A DNA stretch of 5,023 nt. Source: an uncultured Nitrospinaceae bacterium. GTDB taxonomy: Bacteria > Nitrospinota > Nitrospinia > Nitrospinales > VA-1. A program made the position numbers and the translations under genes. How positions within the stretch are numbered: the stretch's first letter is position 1; each line of letters begins with the position of its first letter. The notes beneath the pieces were generated by a model, which was not told where the DNA came from, did not search any database, and was given only the letters and a program-made list of their open reading frames with translations. Positions 1 to 5,023 of this stretch are shown piece after piece. The stretch lies in assembly GCA_938073925.1 (NCBI GenBank), contig CALJGH010000193.1, positions 1-5,023 on the forward strand, written 5' to 3'.

Positions 1-430
1 CAAAATACCGGTAGAAGGAGAATTTTGCATTGATATCGGTGGCAGCCCCGGTGGTTGGGCTTGGGTAATCCAGAAATGCGGAGCTGAAGTCCTGAGTATA
101 GACCGCTCTCCTCTCGATGAAAAAATTTCAAATTTGAAAGGGGTGTCGTTTGAAAAACGCGATGCTTTTTTCCTACTGCCAGAAGAGTTTATTGAAAAAG
201 GGCAGCCGGTCAACTGGCTGTTTTCCGATGTAATTTGTTACCCGGAAAAACTCTATGACTGGCTATCGATTTGGATCGACTCAGGAATCTGTAAAAACTT
301 CATCTGCACGATCAAGCTCAAGGGCGAGCCGGAAACGGCTATCATAAAGAAATTTGCCGCGATTCCTGACAGTAAAGTCATCCACTTGTTTCACAACAAA
401 AATGAACTGACTTTCTTCAAACTTGGCTAG
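1..430 (+). CDS. FtsJ-family SAM-dependent methyltransferase, RlmM-like (3' part only)
   Basis: The open frame runs from base 2 to a TAG at 428-430, giving 142 visible residues; the start lies left of the window. Residues 10-19 form the Rossmann SAM-binding motif I (IDIGGSPGGW), and an acidic strand end follows at Asp34 (LSIDRSP). Asp76 (WLFSDVICYPEK), Lys105 (TIKLKG) and Glu135 (NKNELTFF) fit the last three positions of the K-D-K-E tetrad of FtsJ-type 2'-O-ribose methyltransferases; the first Lys would be upstream. The motifs and their spacing most resemble E. coli RlmM, which methylates the ribose of C2498 in 23S rRNA using SAM. The THUMP-like N-terminal domain of RlmM cannot be seen, so a different FtsJ-like methyltransferase remains possible. 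An in-frame TTG at 134 is internal, because motif I lies upstream of it. The last 14 bp overlap the convergent TPR gene. Methyltransferase fold is near certain; the rRNA target is inferred. Confidence 0.8.
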   Translation, partial: KIPVEGEFCIDIGGSPGGWAWVIQKCGAEVLSIDRSPLDEKISNLKGVSFEKRDAFFLLPEEFIEKGQPVNWLFSDVICYPEKLYDWLSIWIDSGICKNFICTIKLKGEPETAIIKKFAAIPDSKVIHLFHNKNELTFFKLG

Positions 431-1082
431 CTAACTTTGAAAGCCCCAGGGTGGCTTTAAGAATATCACTCTCCCCTGTTTGTTTGGCAAGAGTCTCCGA
501 TTCTTCAAGGCAGGTTCTAAATGCTCCCATATTCCCCATTATGAGATGAAGTGCGGTAGAAGAAAATAAAGGCTGCAAAATTTTTATAGGCTGCTCCAAT
601 TCCCTTCCAAGTCGTATTCGATTTTTCAAAGTAGCGAATCCTCGATCAAACGCTCCGTACAAAGAAGCGAATCGTTCCTCTCTATCCGGTTTTAAGCTTA
701 AAGCATCTTCCAGAATTTCCAAGGCTTTGTCCCACTCGCATTTTCTCCAATAGGTGATACCCACAATAGAAAGAATCGCGGCTTTTCCTGCCTTGTCATC
801 GGTTTCTTTAAATAGTAGCAAAGCCTTTTCAAATTGCTCCAAAGCCTTTTTCAGTTGCGCTTTTTCCCAATAGGCGGTTCCTAGAGCGGTCAAAACCACT
901 GCTAGTAGTTTTTTATACACTTTCACATCCAAGGCGAGTTTATTCAGGCAGACTATTGCTGCATCGTATTTCCTCACTTCCTGACATCCGTTGGAAAAAA
1001 CAACAGCCTTTTGCACAATATCCGCCCAATCGCCCTTTATACAAGCCGATTTAAAATTTTCTTCCAGTTGTGATAAATTCAT
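417..1082 (-). CDS. Tetratricopeptide (TPR) repeat protein
   Basis: The product is 221 residues with no signal peptide or membrane segment, so it is probably cytoplasmic. Two good TPR units are visible at about residues 61-94 (LGTAYWEKAQLKKALEQFEK) and 101-134 (VGITYWRKCEWDKALEILED). Both have the LG/VG-x-x-Y-W, x-KAL-E and A-L spacing of the 34-residue helix-turn-helix repeat. The flanks are helical and similar in composition: residues 1-60 and 170-221 may hold degenerate repeats (for example around ALHLIMGNMGAFRTCLEES). TPRs mediate protein-protein contacts; no catalytic motif is present and the partner is unknown. The ATG at 1080-1082 has AAGGA at 1087-1091, five bases upstream, which supports this start. 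The gene converges on the methyltransferase with a 14-bp tail-to-tail overlap and diverges from glpE across 112 bp. Family assignment is confident; function is not. Confidence 0.85.
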   Translation of the reverse strand: MNLSQLEENFKSACIKGDWADIVQKAVVFSNGCQEVRKYDAAIVCLNKLALDVKVYKKLLAVVLTALGTAYWEKAQLKKALEQFEKALLLFKETDDKAGKAAILSIVGITYWRKCEWDKALEILEDALSLKPDREERFASLYGAFDRGFATLKNRIRLGRELEQPIKILQPLFSSTALHLIMGNMGAFRTCLEESETLAKQTGESDILKATLGLSKLASQV

Positions 1083-1102
1083 TTTATCCTTACTTTTTTA
1101 AG

Positions 1103-1135
1103 AGACTTTTTATCCATCCCATCATCTAAAAGTCT
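1103..1135. repeat. 8-bp perfect inverted repeat in the TPR/glpE divergent region
   Basis: AGACTTTT at 1103-1110 is exactly reversed and complemented by AAAAGTCT at 1128-1135, with a 17-base spacer. The arm centres are 25 bp apart. Read on the minus strand, one arm overlaps the candidate -35 box of the TPR gene and the other overlaps the end of the -10 box and the expected start site. That placement would suit a repressor operator or a DNA-looping pair. It could instead be a weak AT-rich hairpin or chance. No binding protein is identifiable nearby. Confidence 0.45.
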
Positions 1136-1136
1136 A
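1109..1136 (-). promoter_or_regulatory. Candidate promoter for the TPR gene
   Basis: On the minus strand, TAGACT (1136-1131, four of six matches to TTGACA) is followed after 16 bases by GATAAA (1114-1109, four of six matches to TATAAT). Initiation would fall near 1102, leaving a leader of about 20 bases that contains the AAGGA site at 1087-1091. Both boxes touch the arms of the inverted repeat at 1103-1135. The match is modest and AT-rich sequence gives such hits by chance, so this is a suggestion only. Confidence 0.3.
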
Positions 1137-1194
1137 AGATGAAAAAAATAGAAATTTGAATTAAATTTTTTAACGTTTTAAAGGACGAATCCCC

Positions 1195-1485
1195 ATGTTC
1201 AAAGAAATAAACCCTCACCTTGTACAGGAAATGGTTGAAGAAGGTTCAGTAAACGTGGTAGACATTCGCGACCCCGGGTCCTATGCTTCGGGTCACATTC
1301 CCAATGCCATTTCTTTAAGCGATCAAAATGTTAAAGACTACGTTGAAAAAACGGATAAGGAAACTCCTCTGGTGGTCTGCTGCTATCACGGCAATTCCAG
1401 CCGCGGTGCCGCCGAATATCTCTCCCAGCAAGGTTTCAAAGAAGTCTACAGCATGACAGGTGGATTCGAAGCCTGGCCCGACTGA
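1195..1485 (+). CDS. glpE: Single-domain rhodanese, thiosulfate sulfurtransferase GlpE
   Basis: The 96-residue product is one complete rhodanese domain, close to the length of E. coli GlpE. It carries VVDIRDPGSYASGHIPNA (residues 21-38, the CH2A-type region), the active loop CYHGNSS (63-69) and the C-terminal GGFEAW (89-94). Cys63 is the predicted catalytic residue that carries the persulfide. The loop sequence and length are those of GlpE, not of Cdc25-like or two-domain rhodaneses. The reaction is transfer of sulfane sulfur from thiosulfate to cyanide or to physiological thiol acceptors such as thioredoxin, in the cytoplasm; there is no signal peptide. AAAGGA at 1180-1185 lies nine bases before the ATG and fixes the start. 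Cys62 directly precedes the catalytic Cys, where E. coli GlpE has Met. The gene stands alone on the plus strand between two leftward genes, with no glycerol-metabolism genes nearby, so it is probably monocistronic. Confidence 0.93.
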   Translation: MFKEINPHLVQEMVEEGSVNVVDIRDPGSYASGHIPNAISLSDQNVKDYVEKTDKETPLVVCCYHGNSSRGAAEYLSQQGFKEVYSMTGGFEAWPD

Positions 1486-1542
1486 CCGGACAACGCCCGG
1501 GGGTAACAGGCCGGAACATTTTTGAGCGGACTATAACCGTTG

Positions 1543-1572
1543 GGCTTCTAGAAATAGAACTTCTAAAACGCC
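1543..1572 (-). terminator. Imperfect hairpin between convergent glpE and phosphorylase genes
   Basis: Read as minus-strand RNA, GGC, a bulged G and UUUUAGAA (1572-1561) pair with UUCUAGAA and GCC (1553-1543) around a 7-base loop. This gives 11 pairs including one G-U wobble. As plus-strand RNA the wobble becomes a C-A mismatch, so the structure favours the leftward transcript and begins 12 bases after the phosphorylase stop. No T tract follows on either strand, so it does not meet the rule for an intrinsic terminator. It may be a weak terminator or a stem that protects the mRNA 3' end. The rest of 1486-1584 shows only a short CCGG/CCGG pairing at 1486-1500. Confidence 0.4.
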
Positions 1573-1584
1573 TCATACAAAATT

Positions 1585-2445
1585 TTATATCATGCCTTTA
1601 TTCTTATACCGGCGTAGGGCTTCTGAGCAATCGCAAGCTCGTTCTTCTTCTTTTAACGATTCAAACACAGCTCGGATGAGTGCGGGGAACTTTTGTATAG
1701 ACGCGTCTACATGTTTTTTCTCTTCTTCTGTTTGCATACCTTCAAACAATTCGCCTTTTTTAAATTCTCGAGGTTTCACTCCTTCAGCGTAGTTGGTGAG
1801 GTAACAAAATGGGGTATAACAAATCTCTTTTTCGCGCGCCAGAAAAGCTTCCGGTGCCAAGGTCATGCCGACAAGATCAGCACCGAGGATACGTAGTTTC
1901 CTTATTTCTGCCGGCGTTTCCAGTCGCGGCCCTTCGGTGCAGGCATAAACCGCCTGCTCGTGATGCGGCAAACCACTATCGTGTAAAACGTCATGCAAGG
2001 TACGTGCAATTTGTGGACAGAAGGGCTGGCTTTGCCGGATAAATCCGACTCCCGTATTGTCAAAAAAGGTGGTGGCGCGATTTCGTGTTTCATCAATTAT
2101 GTCGTGCGGCACCACAAAGTCACCCGGTTTAAATGCAGTGTTAATGATACCGGGCCCCGACCAGGCAATGATCCTCCGAACACCACATTCTTTTAGCGCG
2201 TGAATATTGGCCCGGTAATTCACAAACGGAGCGGTCAGAGAATAATCCGTTTCACCATGGCGAGAAAGAAAGAGAAATTCCAGATCATCACTAATAAAAT
2301 GATGAATCGGTGCGCTTGCACCATAAGGCGTGTCTAGACTTAGACATTTTTTTTCTTTTCCTAATACTTGATCAGCAAGAAGATGATAAGCACCACTTCC
2401 GCCGATCACCGCAATCGGCATGGAGTTTTTTGCGGATTCACTCAT
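1585..2445 (-). CDS. MTAP/MTIP-family purine nucleoside phosphorylase, probably acting on 6-oxopurine (S-methyl-5'-thioinosine-type)
   Basis: The 286-residue product has the trimeric PNP/MTAP fold signatures in order. These are the phosphate-binding IGGSGAY (14-20), SRHGETDYS (61-69, the family SRHG loop), FVNYRANIHALKECG (74-88), KPGDFVVPHDIIDETR (106-121), EGPRLETPAEIR (171-182) and VGMTLAPEAFLARE (192-205). Such enzymes cleave the N-glycosidic bond of (methylthio)nucleosides with phosphate, releasing base and (methylthio)ribose-1-phosphate for salvage. Met194 matches the conserved ribose-contact Met. The base-binding segment is TNYAEG (217-222): Asn218 and Ala220 replace the two Asp residues (D220 and D222 of human MTAP) that select adenine. 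Asn here is typical of inosine/guanosine and methylthioinosine phosphorylases. The ATG at 2445 lies 3 bp after the upstream stop, with GGA seven bases before it. Met9 is an alternative start without a visible ribosome site. Family is secure; the exact nucleoside is inferred. Confidence 0.85.
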   Translation of the reverse strand: MSESAKNSMPIAVIGGSGAYHLLADQVLGKEKKCLSLDTPYGASAPIHHFISDDLEFLFLSRHGETDYSLTAPFVNYRANIHALKECGVRRIIAWSGPGIINTAFKPGDFVVPHDIIDETRNRATTFFDNTGVGFIRQSQPFCPQIARTLHDVLHDSGLPHHEQAVYACTEGPRLETPAEIRKLRILGADLVGMTLAPEAFLAREKEICYTPFCYLTNYAEGVKPREFKKGELFEGMQTEEEKKHVDASIQKFPALIRAVFESLKEEERACDCSEALRRYKNKGMI

Positions 2446-2448
2446 CCT

Positions 2449-2955
2449 CTAATCCAAATAGGTTTCAATATCACCGACATAATTGGCGGCGGACTCACGA
2501 ATTCCCCGTATCTCTTCTTCGGTCAACTCACGTTTTACTTTCGCAGGGGACCCGAGCACCAAACTTTTAGGAGGAATTTTTGTTTGGGGGGTTACCAATG
2601 ATCCCGCCCCGACAATCGAATGTTCTCCTATTTCAGAACCATCCATTACTATAGCTCCCATACCAATAAGACATTGCGAGCCGATTGTGCAGGCATGCAA
2701 GGTTACATTGTGGCCTACAGTTACTTCATCGCCAATTTCCAGCGGTAAAGTTTTTCGAGCCACATGTAAAACGCAACCATCTTGAATATTAGTTCGTTTA
2801 CCAACGCGAATGTAATTGACATCTCCACGAATTACAGCATTGAACCAAACACTGCTCTCTTCACCGATTTTAACATCGCCAATAATTTGCGCGCTATCAA
2901 CCACAAGGGCTGAAGCATCAATTTCCGGTTTTGTACCTTTAAAAGGATGGATCAT
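2449..2955 (-). CDS. Gamma-carbonic-anhydrase-family hexapeptide (left-handed beta-helix) protein
   Basis: The 168-residue product is of usual length for the YrdA/PaaY branch. From about residue 12 to 137 it shows hexapeptide repeats of the [LIV]-G-x-x-x-x kind (IGDVKIGEESSVWF, IRVGKRTNIQDG, IGDEVTVGHN, IGSQCLIGMGAIV, IGEHSIVGAG), which build a left-handed beta-helix. A C-terminal helix packs at 144-166. The three zinc/iron ligands of gamma carbonic anhydrases are present: His64 (CVLH), His82 (VGHN) and His87 (TLHAC). Arg43, Asp45, Gln58 and Asp59 match conserved active-site positions of Cam. Family members may hydrate CO2, but many YrdA-like proteins show little activity in vitro, and PaaY acts as a thioesterase. 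They form trimers in the cytoplasm. AAGG at 2966-2963 precedes the ATG. The phosphorylase follows after 3 bp, so the two are probably co-translated. Catalysis is not proven by sequence. Confidence 0.9.
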   Translation of the reverse strand: MIHPFKGTKPEIDASALVVDSAQIIGDVKIGEESSVWFNAVIRGDVNYIRVGKRTNIQDGCVLHVARKTLPLEIGDEVTVGHNVTLHACTIGSQCLIGMGAIVMDGSEIGEHSIVGAGSLVTPQTKIPPKSLVLGSPAKVKRELTEEEIRGIRESAANYVGDIETYLD

Positions 2956-3003
2956 TTTTACGCCTTTGAAAATTTAAGTTGTCGAAAGTTTTGCCACGTT
3001 CTG

Positions 3004-3030
3004 ATAATTACAAAATAAAGTCCATGACAA
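3004..3030 (-). promoter_or_regulatory. Weak promoter candidate upstream of the carbonic-anhydrase-like gene
   Basis: In the 92-bp gap after the acyltransferase gene, the minus strand has TTGTCA (3030-3025, five of six matches to TTGACA). After 15 bases comes an extended -10 of the form TGTAATTAT (hexamer AATTAT at 3009-3004, four of six). This would leave a leader of about 40 bases before the ATG at 2955. AATTAC/GTAATT arms at 3006-3011 and 3033-3038 flank it. No terminator is visible in the gap, so read-through from the upstream genes is equally possible. Confidence 0.3.
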
Positions 3031-3047
3031 AAGTAATTTTTCTACTG

Positions 3048-3797
3048 TCAATCTTCTTCCCTGTTCAAGTACCGATTACGAACAGACTCATAACTTATTT
3101 TAGCTAATTGATGCCTACTCAGTCCCGCAGTAATTTCCGGCAAAACAAAAACGGTGGCCTGTAACCGTGGATTTTTCAATAACGTTATCATATGCTTGAA
3201 AAACGAATCGCCATAATACGCGATTGTCGGTTGATTGCCATCATGGTATTGCAGAGCTACGGGAACCACCGTTCGACCCGCCTGAACAACCGACTCAAAC
3301 ACCGCCGACTTGAACTGGACAATCTCCGTTCCATCTGTAGCCTGCGCCTCCGGGAATAATATCACCGAACAATCGGCATTTAATCGCGTTTCTATTTTCT
3401 GGATAATAGACCTAATCTGCCGTTTATGTTTTCTGTCTGCAAAAATTGTCATTCCCAGCCAAGCTAGTAAATTGAAAAAAGGCCAGTCTGAAATTTCTGC
3501 TTTCGAAACAAAGAATCCCTTAAAACAACATCCAAGGATAAATATATCGGGAGTGCCAATATGATTGGAGACAATTAATGATCCCGGTTCGGGTTTTTTT
3601 TCTCCAACAATTTTAAATTGAAAATTTAAAACCCAACAAGTAGTTTTGGCCCACCAACGAGTAAAAAATGAAATCCATTTAAACCGTTGCGATTTAGAAA
3701 AAAATAATAAAATATGAACCACCGCTCCTATCAGAAAAAAAATAGCGAATACCCATATATAGATAAACAGTCGGAGACCTGCCAGAAAATAGCCCAT
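3048..3797 (-). CDS. PlsC-family acyltransferase (1-acyl-glycerol-3-phosphate acyltransferase-like)
   Basis: The 249-residue product begins with one strong hydrophobic segment (about residues 4-33) that should anchor it in the inner membrane. Acyltransferase motifs follow in order: NHIGTPD (78-84, catalytic His79 and Asp84), FADRKHKR (119-126, glycerophosphate-binding Arg), LFPEAQATDG (147-156) and VVPVALQY (about 176-183). PlsC-type enzymes move an acyl chain from acyl-ACP or acyl-CoA to a lysolipid, usually making phosphatidic acid. Motif III normally reads FPEGT; here Gly-Thr is Ala-Gln. The TDG and FKSAVF continuation resembles the subgroup that includes OlsA-like acyltransferases, so ornithine-lipid or other lysolipid acylation is possible. 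The start at 3797 has AGG seven bases upstream, and the gene begins 8 bp after the SGNH hydrolase stop, implying one transcript. The family is clear; the acceptor lipid is not known. Confidence 0.88.
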   Translation of the reverse strand: MGYFLAGLRLFIYIWVFAIFFLIGAVVHILLFFSKSQRFKWISFFTRWWAKTTCWVLNFQFKIVGEKKPEPGSLIVSNHIGTPDIFILGCCFKGFFVSKAEISDWPFFNLLAWLGMTIFADRKHKRQIRSIIQKIETRLNADCSVILFPEAQATDGTEIVQFKSAVFESVVQAGRTVVPVALQYHDGNQPTIAYYGDSFFKHMITLLKNPRLQATVFVLPEITAGLSRHQLAKISYESVRNRYLNREED

Positions 3798-3805
3798 AAA
3801 TTTAC

Positions 3806-4564
3806 CTAAAAATATTCACGTCCCTTTTTCTTAAAACGAAACATATCGCAAAAGATCAAGCGGTAAAGATTGGCAATAATGGAAGAAATCCCATCTGCCA
3901 ACCGCATTTTTTTTTGGACAGGTACTTTTAACACATGGCAAATTTCATTCGCGATTTTTTCCCAAGCCGAATGTGTTTTCAAAAAGCTGTAATGGATTTT
4001 ATCCATACCTGTAAAAGATTTCATTCCTGAAATTAAATACACTCTTTCGTTTTTTCTGGCTTTCTCTTCTAGATAACCATTCACCTTTGTGATGAACAAA
4101 TCTGCCTCTTCATAAGTGATGCTACTACCTGGGTAAAAAAAAGATTTCAAAATAAAAAACATGGTCGGGCTGACATCTTTTTTCAGATTAACATGAATGG
4201 AAGTCAGAAAAATTTCTGCATCCCATTGCAATGCTCTGCCGATCAACCCGTCCAGACTTTCAATAAGAGTATCGGCCAACACGCCATACATAAGATCGTT
4301 GCCTATATCTGTAATCAGCACAGCCCGAATGTCGCAAGATTTTTTTTTGGCAACTTCTAGAATCCGACAATCCTGGATGGGCGGGTAAGTGAAATTGAAC
4401 ATTCCACCTCTGGCACAAAATCCACGACCTGGACCGAGAGCATTTAAGAACTCCGTTTTATTTTTTCCAAAACAACTTGAAATGTGGCGGGTGAGCAAGG
4501 AATAACCGCGGGCGAGGTTGCTGGCACCCATAAATAGAAATAAAATATGGGGTGAAGATGCCAT
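3806..4564 (-). CDS. SGNH/GDSL-like hydrolase of unknown substrate
   Basis: The 252-residue product begins MASSPHILFLFMGASNLARG. GASN at 13-16 sits where SGNH enzymes have GDSN/GDSL, with Ser15 as the presumed nucleophile. LGPGRGF (43-49) supplies the block II Gly, ITDIGNDLMYG (84-94) is the GxND block with Asn89, and MDKIHYS (187-193) is the DxxH block with Asp188 and His191. Such enzymes are esterases, thioesterases or O-deacetylases. The Asp of GDS is replaced by Ala. No cleavable signal peptide is evident, so a cytoplasmic site is likely. The last 30 residues form a hydrophobic helix with a basic end (FRFKKKGREY) that could touch membrane. I chose the ATG at 4564, 4 bp after the upstream stop and directly before the core strand. 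It lacks a clear ribosome site, so translation is probably coupled. An in-frame TTG at 4597 would add 11 residues. The next gene is a PlsC acyltransferase, hinting at lipid acyl turnover. Confidence 0.7.
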   Translation of the reverse strand: MASSPHILFLFMGASNLARGYSLLTRHISSCFGKNKTEFLNALGPGRGFCARGGMFNFTYPPIQDCRILEVAKKKSCDIRAVLITDIGNDLMYGVLADTLIESLDGLIGRALQWDAEIFLTSIHVNLKKDVSPTMFFILKSFFYPGSSITYEEADLFITKVNGYLEEKARKNERVYLISGMKSFTGMDKIHYSFLKTHSAWEKIANEICHVLKVPVQKKMRLADGISSIIANLYRLIFCDMFRFKKKGREYF

Positions 4565-4568
4565 TGAA

Positions 4569-5023
4569 CTAACGATAGTTTTGCGGCACACCCGCAATCA
4601 TGGCGCGGCTTTCCAATTTCTGCTTCAGGTCTTTATAAAATTCAGCCGTCATGACCATGTTGCTGGCTTTCTGGTGTCCCTTACGTTGCATCTGTTTTGC
4701 GCGGCGGTCAAAATCTCTTATCGACGAATCATAATACTCAAAGCGACCTTTCCACCATTTTCCTGATTTTCCTCCCCAGGTCATTTCTCCCTGCTGGTTG
4801 GGTGGCTTTAAAGTAAGACGTTTGTTGGTTCGATCAATTTCGAAGCGATAGTCACCGAGAAAACTCATTCCTAACAATCCATCAATATCTTTAATATGCT
4901 TTGCAAGAGAGGCTTCAACCAATTGTGATTGTGCGTTTCCTGCATTAACGGTTTGCAAGGCCACCAGCGGCATCCATTCTTCTCCACTCGCAGTGTTGAA
5001 AGGCATCTCAGCAGACATGCCGC
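4569..5023 (-). CDS. Retropepsin-like (clan AA) aspartic protease, C-terminal part only
   Basis: The frame is open to the right edge of the window and ends at TAG 4571-4569. Counting from the in-frame ATG at 5018, residues 46-54 read DGLLGMSFL and are followed by YRFEIDRTNKRLTLKP (57-72). That is the C-terminal signature of small bacterial retropepsin-like proteases, which act as dimers with one catalytic Asp per chain. The preceding MPLVALQTVNAGN and LVEAS strands fit the same fold. The D-T/S-G-A catalytic motif would lie upstream, outside the window, so the ATG at 5018 is unlikely to be the true start. After the domain comes a basic tail of about 75 residues, Trp- and Tyr-rich near its start and then helical and Lys/Arg-rich, which I do not recognise. 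The SGNH gene starts 4 bp after the stop. The fold is likely; activity cannot be judged without the missing half. Confidence 0.75.
   Translation of the reverse strand, partial: GMSAEMPFNTASGEEWMPLVALQTVNAGNAQSQLVEASLAKHIKDIDGLLGMSFLGDYRFEIDRTNKRLTLKPPNQQGEMTWGGKSGKWWKGRFEYYDSSIRDFDRRAKQMQRKGHQKASNMVMTAEFYKDLKQKLESRAMIAGVPQNYR

Noticed and set aside
134..430. A separate small gene starting at the TTG at 134
   Set aside because: The same frame continues to the left edge and encodes SAM-binding motif I upstream, so this is the end of a longer methyltransferase.
1486..1523. An intrinsic terminator for glpE ahead of the TTTTT at 1519-1523
   Set aside because: No stem directly precedes the T run; only a 4-bp CCGG/CCGG pairing is present further upstream.
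1592..2196. Plus-strand open frames opposite the phosphorylase gene
   Set aside because: They overlap one another in different frames, show no recognisable motif, and lie entirely antisense to a gene with clear conserved motifs.
2310..2785. Plus-strand open frames opposite the phosphorylase and carbonic-anhydrase-like genes
   Set aside because: They are antisense shadows with no family resemblance; the minus strand carries complete hexapeptide repeats and metal ligands.
4565..4597. A TTG-initiated N-terminal extension of the SGNH protein
   Set aside because: It would overlap the protease gene, has no well-placed ribosome site and adds residues ahead of the core strand. The ATG at 4564 just after the stop is simpler.
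417..5023. A defence or mobile-element island
   Set aside because: TPR, protease and hydrolase genes can occur in such islands, but no transposase, integrase, toxin-antitoxin pair, nuclease, direct repeats or tRNA junction is visible, and the neighbours are housekeeping-type genes.

Overview
The window looks like ordinary bacterial chromosome. It is gene-dense and mildly AT-leaning, with short intergenic gaps, Shine-Dalgarno sites and ATG starts. The gene set is a GlpE rhodanese, an RlmM-like rRNA methyltransferase, a gamma-class carbonic anhydrase, a PlsC acyltransferase and a small retropepsin-like protease. This suggests a Gram-negative organism from Proteobacteria or an allied phylum such as Nitrospinota. 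That placement is an inference from family content and cannot be settled here. I see no transposase, phage gene, CRISPR array, tRNA or rRNA, and no gene-free stretch longer than about 112 bases.

Layout. (1) Positions 1-430 (+) hold the 3' part of an FtsJ/RlmM-type methyltransferase, whose start lies left of the window. (2) Positions 417-1082 (-) encode a TPR repeat protein that converges on the methyltransferase and overlaps its 3' end by 14 bp. (3) Positions 1083-1194 are a divergent intergenic region with an 8-bp perfect inverted repeat lying over a plausible promoter for the TPR gene. (4) Positions 1195-1485 (+) encode the single-domain rhodanese GlpE. (5) Positions 1486-1584 separate glpE from the convergent leftward genes and contain an imperfect hairpin that pairs better as minus-strand RNA. 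(6) Positions 1585-5023 are all on the minus strand. In transcription order they encode the C-terminal part of a retropepsin-like aspartic protease (start right of the window), an SGNH-type hydrolase, a PlsC-type acyltransferase, a 92-bp gap with a weak promoter candidate, a gamma-carbonic-anhydrase-family hexapeptide protein, and an MTAP/MTIP-family nucleoside phosphorylase.

How the genes may work together. Protease, SGNH hydrolase and acyltransferase are spaced 4 and 8 bp apart, so they are probably co-transcribed. An acyl hydrolase beside a glycerolipid-type acyltransferase suggests lipid acyl-chain remodelling, but no substrate can be read from the sequence. The carbonic-anhydrase-like gene and the phosphorylase are 3 bp apart and probably form a second unit or continue the first. 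The phosphorylase has Asn where adenine-specific MTA phosphorylases have the base-binding Asp, which points to a 6-oxopurine substrate such as methylthioinosine. GlpE also belongs to sulfur metabolism, but it is on the other strand with its own upstream region.

I do not see a clear undescribed multi-gene system. The points most worth a second look are the unusual SGNH protein with its acyltransferase partner, the altered specificity residues in the phosphorylase, and the palindrome over the TPR promoter.
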